A DNA stretch of 64,000 nucleotides from the NCBI RefSeq assembly GCF_027943255.1, contig NC_072894.1, forward strand, positions 62,251,601 to 62,315,600. Direction: 5' to 3'. Positions within the stretch are counted from its first letter, which is position 1. Each line of letters starts with the position of its first letter. The DNA comes from Anastrepha obliqua (taxonomy: Eukaryota; Arthropoda; Insecta; Diptera; Tephritidae). Below, piece after piece: positions 1 through 11,257 of this stretch. A program made the translations under genes and the position numbers. The notes beneath the pieces are model-generated. The model did no database searches and was not told the origin of the DNA. It was given only the letters and a program-made list of their open reading frames with translations.

Positions 1-186
1 TCAAGTAGTGTCGTGCTGTTGCCAATTTTGGCATTTGTAGGGGTCTCAGCAGCTGCAATAGCAAACGAGCTACCGAAATAGCTGTAATAACTGAACAATT
101 TCTAAGCAACTTCCACTCGTATATCAATTCATCTTCGCTCCACTCACTCTTGGCCTTTAGTTGGCCGTTTGCTCTTACTCACTCAC

Positions 187-617
187 CAGTTGTGCACTTG
201 TTCGCGCCGAAAAGTTTACAATATTGACGAGATTTGTATGCTTTGGCAGTGCATTTAGATTGCTCGCTATGACAGCGCTTTTGCCTGTGCCTGTGGGCCC
301 AATAACCAGCATCGGATACGATTTGTTGATGCAAAACTCTTGCCAATAGGTAATTTGACCAGATTCTTTTGTCGGTACGATGAGCTCACTGATGATGGCA
401 TGCTCTGGGAAAACGTTTGTTGTTGCGGTGGGGTCATCACTGGACTTTTGCCAGGTCCACCAGTTTTCCACCTCATCGAAGCGGTAGTCCATGAGTGAAA
501 GTTTCTCGGGAAACATTTGACCACGATTGAGGGAGAAATACTTTGGGCGGGGATAGTCTTCATTAGAGCCGTAGAGTATTTTGCGGATAAGCGCATCGAA
601 GTGCTTTTGGCCGTCAA
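187..617 (-). CDS. Dynein heavy chain exon: AAA2-AAA3 linker and AAA3 Walker A
   Basis: This exon begins with the last two bases of a valine codon and reads VDGQKHFDALIRKILYG, continues through the linker between AAA2 and AAA3, and reaches the AAA3 P-loop IGPTGTGKS, followed by NFSARTSAQL. AAA3 binds ATP and gates motor activity in axonemal dyneins. The acceptor is a pyrimidine-rich tract ending TTTCAG just above 617. The donor is CTG|GTGAGT at 187/186, and reading on past it hits a stop within four codons, which supports the splice. The exon is 431 nt and ends in phase 0. The next exon lies beyond the left window edge, so the intron from 186 downward is incomplete here. There are no frame breaks. 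Confidence 0.95.
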
Positions 618-1289
618 CTGAAATAGAGAAGTTAATAAATAAAGGCAGTATGGCGTGCAAACAACTAGTCATAATCTTGATACGAAGATAATTAATACGC
701 ATAAGAAAAAAAAAGTAACAAAACATATTAAATCAACTTATTTATAAACATAATTAAGAAGTTTAATGAAAGAGTGTTTAGAAGAAGCAAAGTCAATCTT
801 ACAACATTCTTAACTGGCATTGAATTTGATCATGATTGGTGGCCTTATGCTTCACTACGGAAGGAATAAATATACGAGTATATCTTTTGACGCGTGTATT
901 CCTTGTGTACAAAGTTCTTGTAAAGCCAATATGGGAAAAAATCTAAATTACGAAGGGCTTTAGATTAGGTATTAAATAGAAACTGCAGATATTTCAAAAT
1001 GATAAGTAGGCATCTAGAGTAATATATGTACGAGTATGGGGTCATGAAAACGAAGGAAACTTAGAGCAACGCCAATGAAAACATTATTGATAGGTTCGAC
1101 TCGCGATGAAGGTTGCATATTCCGTTTTAGAACGTACAAATGATGTGTAGAGCAATTTAAGAATTTAAGAACTTGACAAATTCTATACTGTTGCGCCTCA
1201 CAAACGCTAATACGTAAAGGTCACCTACTGATGAATGACAAATAAATGAATTATTTTTTAAAGAAAATGACTAATTCTAATAAAAACTG
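618..1289. other. Intron sequence, nothing recognised
   Basis: AT-rich intron of the dynein gene. I see no coding segment, inverted repeat or RNA gene. Confidence 0.6.
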
Positions 1290-1291
1290 TA

Positions 1292-2481
1292 CAGCGTCCG
1301 GGTGTCGAAGTGTAACCAACTTCAGACTGCTCGCGCAGCTGATGCACGTGCATCAGCTGCCTGTTAGTTGACTAAATGACAGTCCAGAGTATTGTTAAAA
1401 AGCGCGTGGAAGCATTTTGCCGAGAGTGAAAAAAAGAAAATCAGTAACGGATTTCCAAAGTAATAGTGTGATTGCATTATATTTGGCTGGAAAATCATAA
1501 CCAGCGATTGTTCGTGAGCTCGAGCACTTTAAAGTAAATAATGTTTTTGTGTTTGGCACCATTAGTCTTTACAATGATACTGGTAGCAATGTAAAACGTC
1601 CTGGAGGTGGTCATCAGAAGACTGCAACGTCACGTGAAATGGTTTAAAATGAAGAAAGAAATAACTGAAAATATTTCACCGTAGCATCCAACGCATACTA
1701 AAAAATGATCTCAAAGTCTAATCTTACAAGATCCAAAACGCGCATGATCTCACACAAAAGCAGCTACAAGTCAGACTAAAGAGAGCGAAGGAGTTGCTTC
1801 GCGTGGCCGAGAGCGGTCAATTTCGGAATATTGTGTTTTCTGACGAGAAAATTTTTCAAATTGAGCAATTCGTAAACCCCCAACCGACTTTGACCAACCA
1901 TTCACACAAGAATTTGAGTCATCGGTTGGCCAATGGCGCTATCCAATCGTTTTCATCGAGCCTGGCATCAAGGCAAATGCGAAATATTATTGAGAAAGTG
2001 TTGTGGCTTTGAGGCCGTGGGCAGACAATAATTTCGGTGGCAGATCATGGACGTTTCAGCAGGACTCGGCACCGTCTCACAAAGCTCGAGTGAACCAAGA
2101 ATGGCTAAAAAACAACGTTCAGAACTTCGTAGCATCCGCTCAATGGCTTCCAAATTCACCAGACTCGAGTCCGATGAATTATTCTCTTGGGGCCATTTTG
2201 GAGAGCAAGGCCCAAACTAAATGTCTCAAGGCACTGAAAAAAGCCATTGCCCGCGAGTGGGCTAAAATACCTGGAAGTCGCATTCGGGCAGCATGCGATT
2301 CGTTTATGGACCGTCTTAAGGCCACAGTCAAGGCAGACAGACGGTCATATTGAGAAAAAATAATTTTATTATTAGTTTTGTATTATTTTCACACATTATT
2401 TACTTTGAATTGAATAAAAATAATTTTCCAAACTAAATTTATGGCATTTTTAATTGGTTACACTTCGAGGGCCGGATACTC
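1292..2481 (+). mobile_element. Degenerate DD37D Tc1/mariner-superfamily (maT-like) element
   Basis: Terminal inverted repeats share CCGG and TCGAAGTGTAACCAA, and TA dinucleotides flank both ends (1290-1291 and 2482-2483). Inside are broken transposase pieces: VIALYLAGKS near 1470, VFSDEKIFQIEQFV near 1828-1875, and a long C-terminal piece (2003-2353) with TFQQDSAPSHKARVNQEWL. From that QQD aspartate to the position of the last catalytic residue there are 37 residues, the spacing of the DD37D (maT) group. The final residue is asparagine (SPMNY) where aspartate is expected, so the site is dead. Several frameshifts and stops separate the pieces. A second copy lies at 39462-40560. Confidence 0.8.
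1335..1360. repeat. Perfect 26 bp palindrome near the DD37D left end
   Basis: The arm GCAGCTGATGCAC is followed immediately by its exact reverse complement. It lies about 20 bp inside the left terminal repeat of the DD37D element. It could be a subterminal transposase-binding or hairpin feature. Confidence 0.9.
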
Positions 2482-2657
2482 TAATATGTAATAATAAAAA
2501 TAATACAATAATAGAATAATAATAATTTGAAAGTGTTTATCATTGGGAGCCAAATTGAAGGTTTTGAAAGATTCCACCAATGGATTTTCAATTAAGACCG
2601 TATCCGTCGTAAACTACGGAGTTCCGGTTTTCTTGTTATCATGAAAAAAAATATATA

Positions 2658-3946
2658 CGAGGGGTGCCTTTTATATTTCGGGATTTGGCCACCCTGGTGT
2701 TGCAATCTGACAACTGACAGCTATATCGCAAAGTTTGACATTTTTTGGCTTTTACGTACTCAGAACGTTTTGAAATACCAGCGCTATTTGTGTTGTTTAC
2801 AGTAACTTAAAATATTCATCTCGGTCCAAAAATGGAATTAAATCGTGAACATTTTCGTGCGATTATTTTTTACAACTTTCGACGTGGATTAACTCAGCAA
2901 CATTGCATGGATGAACTTAATTCATTTTTTGGCGATGAAGCTCCATCAAGGATCAGTGTTTATCGATGGTATGGTGAATTCAATCGTGGTCGTAGTTCAC
3001 TCCAAGACGAATTTCGTGAAGGTCGTCCAAAATCAGTTGTTGTTCCGAGAACCATTGATGCTGTGCGCGAACTGATATTGCAAGATCGTCATGTGACCTA
3101 TCGTGAGATTGAGACAATCTTTGGCATTAGTGGGACCAGCATACATTCAATGTTGCATAAACATTTGACTGTCAAAAAAATTTGTTCGCGTTGGATCCCA
3201 CACAATTTGTCAATCGCTCAAAAAATGGGTCGTGTCGATTGGTCGAAGGAAATGCTCAAAAAATACGATCGCGGGGCTTCGAAACATGTCTATGACATCG
3301 TGACAGGTGATGAATCATGGATTTACGCGTATGAGCCCGGAAGTAAACAGCAGTCGACTGTATGGGTGTTTCAAGATGAGCCAAATCCAACAAAAGTTGT
3401 TCGCGCACGAAGCACTTCCAAGCAAATGGTCGCCTGCTTTTTTTGGAAAAACTGGACATGTCGCAACCGTACCACTAGAACAACACAGAGCAGTAAATTC
3501 AGAGTGTTACACAACCATTTGTTTGCCAGTTATCTTCCAAGATTTTAGGAAAACTAATCGCCTAAGACGGATCACTCTTCACCAGGACAATGCGAGCTCT
3601 CACACATCGGCTCAAACTGCATTTTTGAGCACCCAAAACATCGAATTAATGGGTCATCCGCCGTATAGTCCTGACTTGGCACCGAATGACTTCTTTTTAT
3701 TCCCGTACGTAAAAAACAAACTGAGAGGTCAACGCTTTTCGAAACCTGAAGAAGCGGTTGCGGCATTCAGAATGCATGTTTTGGAGGTACCTCATTCAGA
3801 GTGGCAAAAGTGCTTCGATAATTGATTCAAACGCATGCAAAAGTGTATAGATCTTCATGGAAAATATTTTGAAAAACAATAAAGTGATTCTCGATGATTA
3901 AATTTTGTTTTTGCCCTCTAATCCCGAAATATAAAAGGCACACTCG
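2658..3946 (+). mobile_element. Mariner (DD34D-type) element, 1.29 kb, inactive
   Basis: Imperfect terminal inverted repeats share TGCCTTTTATATTTCGGGAT and are flanked by TA at 2656-2657 and 3947-3948. The transposase begins at ATG 2832 (MELNREHFRAIIFYNFRRG) with helix-turn-helix and RGRSSLQDEFREGRPKS linker motifs. The catalytic motifs TGDESW, LHQDNASSHTS and YSPDLAPNDFFLF are all present. The reading frame is broken by one extra T in a T7 run near 3437-3444 (CFFWKN where the family has CFFGK), and by a TGA at 3823-3825 replacing an expected tryptophan. The catalytic spacing is 33 rather than 34 residues, pointing to loss of one codon. Damage is light, so insertion seems fairly recent. Confidence 0.93.
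2832..3890 (+). pseudogene. Mariner transposase pseudogene
   Basis: The transposase would cut and paste the element at TA sites. Frame 1 (2832-3440) carries the DNA-binding half and first catalytic aspartate (GDESW). Frame 2 (about 3445-3825) carries the second and third catalytic aspartates, followed after a premature TGA by FKRMQKCIDLHGKYFEKQ, the usual C-terminus. One frameshift, one nonsense codon and one lost codon in the catalytic core abolish function. Confidence 0.9.
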
Positions 3947-3984
3947 TACATATACATATACAGTACATATTTCGCTTTTCTTTC

Positions 3985-4109
3985 GAGTTTCTCCTCCTAT
4001 TTGTGGTGCGCGCCTTAGTGTTGTTCCCCAAATGGTGTGACCTACTGTTTTGAATCAACTCCGAACGGCAAATGGTTTTTTATGACTGGTTTTTCATTCC
4101 AGGAATATA
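3985..4109 (-). repeat. SINE family copy 1, 3' part only
   Basis: It contains CTCCTCCTATTTGTGG, TGTTGTTCC and GGCAAATGGTTTTTTATGA, shared with the other SINE copies. It is cut off at the boundary of the pogo-type element at 4110, and the rest of the SINE does not resume at 4874. Confidence 0.75.
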
Positions 4110-4871
4110 CAGTACTATCTCGATAATCCGGACACGCGGTAGTCCGGTCACATCTATAATCCGGACAACTGCTAAATTCGGACAGTTTAACATTTTTTAC
4201 CCTATAATCCGGACATTTTTCAAATTTGCTTCGCAATATGTACATACATATGTATTTTAATTTTTAGTTTGCTTTGTGAGTTTTTCGTAAAATAGCGGTA
4301 CTTTAACAACAATATGGTATATGTATACGAAATGCAACAGCATAAATCACGCGTTGTGTTTATTCTTTAGTGACAAACTGAATTGAGTGGACATTATTAT
4401 TAGGAAAATAATAATATAGAAGAAGCTGATTCTGATTGAACCATAGTTGAAGCGGTAAATACTATAAGTAGCGGTGAAGCAAAAAATATTTTTTCCAAGG
4501 CTATACAATGGGCCGAACAAATTGACGCTTCGGCTATGGATATTTTAGTTTTAAGACTGCAGATAAAACTGCAGATAAAATGTTGCTGGCGAACTCGCAG
4601 CAGACCAATATTAATAATTTTTTTGAAATAGTACATACTAAATAAAAAAATGTTTGATTATGTACAGATGTACATATTATTATGTACAGATGTACATATA
4701 TTGTACTGTATTTAATAAAACTCTTTATGTACGTACATATATCTGAATTGCGTTATGTTCATTTCAAAAAAACAACGTTTAGTTGAAAAAAAAATCATCT
4801 ATAATCCGGGCACCCCCATAATCCGGACGACCCCTAACATTAAGGGTGTCCGGATTATCGAGATAGTACTG
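4110..4871 (+). mobile_element. pogo/Tigger-type internal-deletion derivative
   Basis: The 762 bp element has inverted repeats beginning CAGTACTATCTCGATAATCC and TA at both flanks (4108-4109, 4872-4873). Both ends contain several extra copies of TAATCCGGAC. Near 4575-4645 a frame reads ADKMLLANSQQTNINNFFE and ends at TAA, matching the C-terminal tail of Tigger/pogo transposases; before it lie KAIQWAEQIDASAMD-like residues. The DNA-binding and DDE domains are absent, so it is non-autonomous. CAGTA ends, TA duplication and the tail are seen directly; the pogo/Tigger name is a family inference. Confidence 0.8.
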
Positions 4872-4873
4872 TA

Positions 4874-5177
4874 TTTTGATTTAAGGAATTTCTCGATTTT
4901 ACGAGTTAGGTGCACAACATAAAAATCGTTATATTGTACGTCCCCTGCAATATCAGTTCTAGTAAACAGAAATCAACTAACTTAGAAACCATGGCAAGGG
5001 AAATAAAAGATAATCGTTGTTCATAACCATACTACCACGTCTACAACCAAGGAGATAATTATAAAACCATGTATAACGGATAAGGTAGCGGCAGGCTCAG
5101 TCTTATGCTCGCGAGAGGAATGAATAAGGAAAAAAATATAGTGGATAATATTTTATTCGAATAATTAAAATTAAAAA
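4874..5177. other. Intron sequence between pogo-type element and SINE
   Basis: AT-rich sequence without coding similarity. It is neither the continuation of the interrupted SINE nor of the neighbouring elements. Confidence 0.5.
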
Positions 5178-5453
5178 TAATTGGTGCGTACACTTCTGTT
5201 AGGAGATTGGCCGAACTCCTCCTCCTATTTGTGGGGTGCGTCTTGATGTTGTTCCACAAATGAAGGCACATACAGTTTTAAGCCGTCTCGAATGGTATAT
5301 ATTATAGTAAATACACTCGGGGGTTTGCCATTGACTGCCTAGAGCCGGCCGCTATTAGAACATTTGTTTCTTCATTTTGGTGTTTCACGGAGATTCGAAC
5401 TTACGCCTTGCGAATGGTAGTCACGCACCAACCAATTAGGCTACGGCGGCCGT
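5178..5453 (-). repeat. SINE family copy 2, near full length
   Basis: Reverse-strand copy with the 3' end GTACGCACCAATTA at 5178 and a tRNA-like head ending near 5453 (box B-like GATTCGAAC seen on plus at 5393-5401, box A-like segment in 5420-5445). It abuts the LINE fragment at 5454. Confidence 0.85.
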
Positions 5454-6090
5454 AACACTAGCTTCACATTCTGTGGAATCAAAACTAGTTTACGAATGCC
5501 TTAATAACCTAGACCAACTTAGTGCAACAAATAAATTTGTACTTTGCTGGGTTCCGGGTCACTCTGGAATAAAAGGTTCTGAAATTTCTGAACTAGGGCG
5601 GGGTCGGCAGTAGATTTTGACGATGCAGAGCCATACTCTGATATCAACTGGGTAGAAGCTATATGCAGGGTAAATAGTTGGTTGAATACTCCAAGAATTA
5701 CCCATTGGAAAGTCACAAAAGAACTACGTCAAGTCAAAAAGACCTTTTACCTATAATAGGAAACTACACAACACGTGTAAAGCAGGCATCAGGAAAATAG
5801 TTGGTTTTCTGACAGGAACTACTATTTAAACTAGACTCTATCTGGAGGATGATGAAACCACAGAGAATATCTTGTGCAACGGTGTTGCATTGGCAAAGAC
5901 AAGACTGCACATCTTTCATCGAGATCAAATGAATCTGAATGAAATCAAGAATGCTCCTGTTGCAGATATTCTTAAATTTATCCGCAAAGCTTAGCAAGTG
6001 AGTTGAATAGAATTTAATGAAAGAATATGGCTTTCAACTAATTCCCAACTTAAAGCAGGAAACATGTAGGTTAAATAAAACCTAATGTAA
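5454..6090 (+). mobile_element. LINE 3' fragment with RNase H remnant
   Basis: The plus strand reads NLDQLSATNKFVLCWVPGHS GIKGSEIS, the last RNase H motif of I/LOA-type LINEs. Further on it shows a degenerate zinc-binding tail ending with LAKTRLHIFHRDQMNLNEI and ILKFIRKA near 5900-5990. Several stops and frameshifts are present. The SINE at 5178-5453 is joined directly to its 5' end. Confidence 0.7.
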
Positions 6091-7344
6091 TGCTTTTAAG
6101 GTAGTAGTGCCAGTAAATATGAATAGGAATACTCCTAAATTCTGTAGTAGAACAAAAAAGATCTTTGAGGATGAGTTATCGGCCATTGGGCACACTACAG
6201 ACACAAAATTGTTATTATTGCGTTCATAAACGATCAACAATTGAAAATCATTGGGAATACTATCGATATTTTTAGTCAGTAGCCACAAGCTGTATTTGTT
6301 TTAGTAGCTGAATTCGAGTCAACAAATTTACCATTGAATATTTCTATGCTAGTAAGATAACGTATCAAATCAGGAAGTACCAAAAATATCGTAAGTAAGA
6401 CCGTACATGTTTAAAGGGGTGGCACAAAGTGATTGCACCATCTAGCAATATTCAATATTCGTTTATTTAGACCGCGTTCACACAGGACCTTTTTTGTTAC
6501 TTCATTTCGTAACTTGTGGAAGAGGGGAAAACGAGGAAAGGAGCGAGGCACCGAGTGGCTCGTGCTCGGTCAACATATTTTGTATTCTCGTTCTTCTCAA
6601 TGATGTTGTTGGTTGCAGACAAAAAACGAAACCAATTGCAAGCAAAGGAATTGCCGTGTATGAACGTCACGAACTCCAAAAGAGAATTTGCAAAGTTGAA
6701 GCAACAAAAGTTTATCCTGAGTATGCGGCTTAAAAAAGTGCGCGGAGAATATCGTTATGAATAAAAACAAAGTTTATGTGGCAATTCTTATTGCTATAGT
6801 ATTGAAAATAAAAAGAAGAGGGAAGGAACAAAAAAGAATGTTTGGATGCAGATCTTTTTTACCACGTTACGACTTTTTCTTCAATAACCTAAATTCACAA
6901 GAGAACATACCAGCAGGCTGGTGCAAGCATGAGGGGTCTTCACACCGAGCTCGTAGTATTACGTATATTTGGTTTTTGTAAGTCAGCGCCAAAGCAACGA
7001 GTACTGAAACGCCGAGGTGACAGGCTTGGCAATTTGATCGATAATTGGCAAAATAACAAGCAGCTGTTTAACAATTGACATTTAATGGGTAGACGCGAAA
7101 CTTAGGTTTAAAATATCAAAAAGTGAAGCGAAAATAATTCTGTGTGATTCAATAGAAAATGTACAATTTTAGTGATTTTTATACAATTAATTGAGATGCA
7201 TGCGAGTATATAAATTTATTCACCTTCAATCAAAGTAACTTGCTCCGCAGCGCTTTTTATTAATTGACTAATATTTACAATTTTTCTCGATATATTTCGG
7301 CATTTTTACTATAATGCTAATAAAATTACTATAAATTAGCCACA
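6091..7344. other. Intron sequence, nothing firmly recognised
   Basis: Mixed AT-rich sequence. Two overlapping short plus-strand frames at 6494-6764 resemble nothing I know. The GC-richer patch at 6460-6580 (ACCGCGTTCACACAGG) may be the end of an unidentified element. Confidence 0.4.
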
Positions 7345-7800
7345 TTACTCACAGTAAGACACAACTGCCAAAAAACAAACCGCCCAGGTAAGAAAATTGG
7401 TGGGAGTAACCCTATAATAGAAAAAGGTGTGCGGAAAAGGGAGATCCTTTCGCTATTCCAAAAGCAGGTCCTTGATAAATGGACTAACACGGATACCTGC
7501 AAAATAACTAACCAGGTGTGGCCCAGTTTTAACAAATCCAGAACTAGTGAGTTGTTAAGCACGCCACGAGCAGACATATTCAAAATTACGTCCACAATAA
7601 CCGCCCACTGACCTTTGGGAGAGCATGCCAGGAAGATGGGGTGACCGTACAACCATAGATGTAAAAGCTGCACTCAAGAAGAGTCTTAGAAAACAATCTT
7701 TCACTATCTGTGTGAGTGCCCAAGTTTGGGTGCTCTACGACATAGAACGCTGGGGGAATTCTCGATGGTTAACTTGAAAGAAATTGCAGAAAAGACGCCA
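7345..7800 (+). mobile_element. LOA/I-clade LINE 3' fragment
   Basis: The plus strand reads KITNQVWPSFNKSRTSELL, ITAHWPLGEHARKMG, then a zinc-knuckle-like CKSCTQEES...IFHYLCECPSLGALRHRTLG. The same order (KISRTLWPTYN..., GEQAAKMG, CHSC...HFLCECPAL) occurs in the LINE at 42386-43560. It is the C-terminal region downstream of RNase H, with stops and 5' truncation. Confidence 0.75.
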
Positions 7801-8048
7801 TAGGCAGTTTCATAGTCAAATCAAAATTACTCGACTAATAAAAAGCAATGGCTCTCTACAAGTTTGATACACCACTGGCATCTTTTGTGCTTCTTGGGTA
7901 TGAACTGTGCTACTCAGACCTATTCAACTGAGCTTTGAAAAAAAATATGTAACAATTTAATTAAGAAAATAACTACACCAAAATACACACTTTATATTTT
8001 TAATGGTAACTGGGGATATGGATAAAAAAACAAATATGTAATAAATAC

Positions 8049-8163
8049 CTGTTAAAGCAGATCCATAGGCCCAGGCAAGGCAAAAGAGAAACGTTTGCTG
8101 GAACCACACTTGATTAAATGATTTGTGTTTTTCCAAAAAATGGTAGAAAAATCGTGAGAACAT
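8049..8163 (-). CDS. Dynein heavy chain exon: helical segment after AAA2
   Basis: This short exon of 115 nt encodes MFSRFFYHFLEKHK and then VWFQQTFLFCLAWAYGSALT. Axonemal dyneins carry at this point a conserved hydrophobic helix (typically LFLFSLIWSVGA-like) between the AAA2 and AAA3 modules. The acceptor is TTTTCAG above 8163 and the donor is CAG|GTATTT at 8049/8048. The exon enters in phase 0 and leaves with one base (G), which completes the valine codon of the exon at 187-617. It was found by asking what must bridge the phase-0 end of exon 13762-14352 and the phase-1 start of 187-617; both length and phase fit exactly. Confidence 0.9.
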
Positions 8164-8559
8164 CTGAAAAGAAAGTGTGAATTTGTTTTTCATTTGGTTT
8201 TTTATTTTTTGCAAATAATGGTTTGAATTAGATTTTATGTAATTTTTAAGAAAGATACATTAACCACAACATGGTTTCTACTTTAAAATATACCAAAGAT
8301 ATTGTTAATTTTCGGAATCAAACATACTCATAGACAATGAAAGCTATAGCCTGTACCATCAGACAAATGAACGGAAATTTAGTATTAGAATAAAACACCT
8401 GGGCGTGGGTTTTATGCGATCTTTATAAAATGTACTTATGTCGGATCTAAAAGGAAGCGGAGACCACGAGTTTACTGCAAAGAGGTGTGACCCAGCCCAT
8501 TTTTCAAAATTTTAATACACTTGCCTCGTAGTTTTATTTTTGGATTAATCAATTGTACC
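8164..8559. other. Intron sequence beside exon 8049-8163
   Basis: AT-rich, with no coding or structural feature seen beyond the splice acceptor at 8164-8175. Confidence 0.5.
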
Positions 8560-8790
8560 TCATGTAAGAAAATTTGCTTCATTTATAGCGGAGGTATCAA
8601 GTTTCTTTTCGCTTTCTTTTTAAATTGCAATTTATATGGAGGTGGCTGCAGTTATTAACCGATTTTGCCAATTTAAATACCAACCAACCAACTTGTGTAC
8701 CAATCTTTTTTGAGAATATATATATTAATTTTTGTTCGCACGACGGACACACATGGCTAATTCTACTCCTTTCATCATTCCGAGCCTCAT
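8560..8790 (+). repeat. Dispersed repeat, copy A
   Basis: Shares ATATCAAGTTT..., GGTGG and GTTATTAACCGATTTT-GCCA, in order, with 28975-29305. The GCACGACGGACACACATGGCTAA stretch recalls a repeat seen in many fly genomes, whose class I do not know. Confidence 0.55.
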
Positions 8791-8794
8791 GGTA

Positions 8795-9070
8795 TATATC
8801 GTCCCCTTAGTATAACAATAGCCTATGTGCTCATATGCTATTATTTTTTTATTGAATTTTTGGATTCTCCATCGTCGATTTTATATGTGGTCAAAATTTT
8901 GTCAAATTCTAGTTCCACAAAGTGGGTCAAAACGTCAGTCAAAAAATAATAAATATTTACATACATAACGAGATTTGAGTGAGAGCTACTTTCGACAAAA
9001 AGTTTGAAATTCATTTTCTCAAAACATCAAAAAATTTATAGGCTATTTTAATACTAAGGGGACGATATAT
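8795..9070. mobile_element. MITE with about 33 bp terminal inverted repeats
   Basis: Both ends begin TATATCGTCCCCTTAGTAT and continue AATAGCCTAT, pairing as inverted repeats with about three mismatches. The 276 bp between has no coding capacity. TA or TATA at both borders suggests Tc1/mariner-type insertion. It appears to sit inside dispersed repeat copy A. Confidence 0.8.
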
Positions 9071-9249
9071 TCGGTTAGGGAATAAGTTAATAGCGTTTTA
9101 TATTTTCTTTTTTTTTACAACGATTTGTTTGCTTTTTGGCAAAGGGTAAGTATTCCAAGGGAAAATTCGATAGAACTCTTTCTGCCCTACAAAACTTTGT
9201 TAAGTGTACTTTTGAGTAATTTATTTATTAGTTGTGAGGCTTAGAAATG

Positions 9250-10015
9250 GAATACCTAGGAAGCAAAAATCAACATTTTCGACGCCTGCTCTTCTTTGCT
9301 TTTCCTCGAGGTCAACCCGAGACCCTTGCGACGTGTATGTGTCATAGGTGAGTCTACAGCATAGATATGGTTTGTAAAGTTCAAAAATGGAGCCTTCGAT
9401 GTCGATAATACGTCGCGCAGCGGAAGGCTTTTTGAAATCGATGAAGAAGAATTCGCTAAACCTGTCGTGAAATGGCGGAAAAAATGAGCCGTAATCATAA
9501 AAATGTTCCCAATCACCTTCATTTACTGAAAACTGGGAGCCCGCCATCGAGTTGCACGCGCTTTTTGTACCAAATCGTCACGGGGGATAAGAAATGGTGC
9601 CTATACTTCATTATGAAGCAAAGTGCAAAGAGCGTCAAGCCGGATCTTCATCCAAAGAAGATCATGGTATGTGTTTGGTGGGACTGGAAGGGGATGGTGC
9701 ACTGGCAAATGCTCGAAAAAAATGCCAGATGCTACACTGCGTGAATGAGGCAATTCGACAGAAGACACCTGATCGATATTGTCAAACCATACTACTTCAC
9801 AAGAACACAAGGCCCCATGTTGCACAAGTCGTCACTGCCGCGCTCCAAGAGCTCGAATGGCGAAAGGCGTTACCTTCGATAGCAAAGAGGTCCTTAAGAA
9901 CTGGTTGAACAACTTCTTTGACATCAGACCAGACGATTTTTGGCGGAACGGCATCAACAAATTAGTCGAGAGGTGTGAAGAGATTGTAAACAACACCGGT
10001 GAGTATATATATTGA
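9250..10015 (+). pseudogene. Mariner remnant with internal deletions
   Basis: Plus-strand pieces resemble a mariner transposase: AYIWFVKFKNGAFDVDNTSR (HTH linker), IVTGDKKWCLYF (first aspartate), KPDLHPKKIMVCVWWDWKG, LLHKNTRPHVAQVVTAALQE and GVTFDSKEVLKNWLNNFFD ending GEYIY. The second catalytic aspartate is changed (LLHKN instead of HDN), the SPDLAPxD segment is deleted and several frames are mixed. Terminal repeats were not identified. Confidence 0.75.
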
Positions 10016-11257
10016 TTAACTTATTGATGTTCTTCTTTATCTGCCTGTCCACTGGTGGATCTTGGCGGGCACATTTATTAATAAAAATTTATTATATTTA
10101 AATTATATTGGCAATAAAACTGGAATATGTTTCTCTGTCTTGGGCCATGTGGATGAGTTCCCCCTATGTCCCTTTTTCCTTCTGTTTTTCTCTCGTTTAT
10201 TAGTTGGGGTAATTCATAGCTCCACGAATGAGGTGTCCCCGGTAGGCTGTTTTGCGGCGTTTTACATTTTGTAGCAATTCTCGCTCTTTCCTGCATCTTC
10301 TGAGGACTTCTACGTTTGTAGTCAGTCCAGTATTGATGTAAATATTGTTTTTTGTTTAAATAAAAGTCTTCGGTAAAAACGCTACTAACTTATTACCCAA
10401 CCAAATATTTGTACCTATGTGAGCAGGTGTTAATAACGATATAACGGCCGCCTGTCAAAGCCGTTGTCGAAGAACAGGCATTCGAGCTCAGCAGTTGTCC
10501 GCCATCGTGATAGGTCGCATGAGGTTTTTCTAATTTAATTTAATTTCCTATACTTTATTGCCAAGCACTTATGAACTTTCCATCTTCAATTAATATTTTG
10601 TAATATCCATTACTTTTCTTCAAATAAACTGGTTACAGGTATATGTCTACAACTGTCCTTTATGATGCTGCATACAAGTGTTATATGAACAAAATTAGAA
10701 TACTCTTGTATGTGTACTAGTTCGTGCGGGAAAAAATAATAATTCTATCAAGATTATCCTTTAGTTAAATGACAGGAGGATGTGGAATGAAGACCCAGAA
10801 AGAGTCCGAAAATTTAATTTTCCCGAAATGCTTTGCTCGGAGCTAATTAAGCAATTAAAAAAACTAGACACACAAAAGCCCTCTTCGCATCTTCATATTT
10901 TTTGAATACCGATTACATCAAAAGTATTTTCCGCTTTATTTACTATTTTATTTTATTTATTTATAATATTTTTTTATTTACTAGCTTTTTGCCGTTTTAC
11001 TGCAAAGAACTTTTCGTTTTTTGCCACGCTTTCTTCATGACAGACCTTAAAAGAATGTGTAATCACAAATTTAAATGACTGAGATATCAGCTAATAATAG
11101 GATTGTAAATGTATTAAATGTTATACAAATATTAACGGTCAGGTCTGCAATTTTTTTGGAAATCAATGCTATCCATTTGTATTACAAAAATTCGCACTAT
11201 CGCCCATTTGTTGAATAAAATTTTCTAATATTATGAAGGAAATATCTAATACTTATG
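10016..11257. other. Intron sequence, unidentified
   Basis: Mostly AT-rich. A GC-richer patch at 10440-10520 and a stretch near 10640-10720 (ACAAAATT..AATACTC) resembling the end of the dispersed repeat at 28975-29305 are the only structure seen. Confidence 0.4.

Noticed and set aside
6494..6764. Small host gene in overlapping plus frames
   Set aside because: Two frames overlap with no family similarity, start context or splice support.
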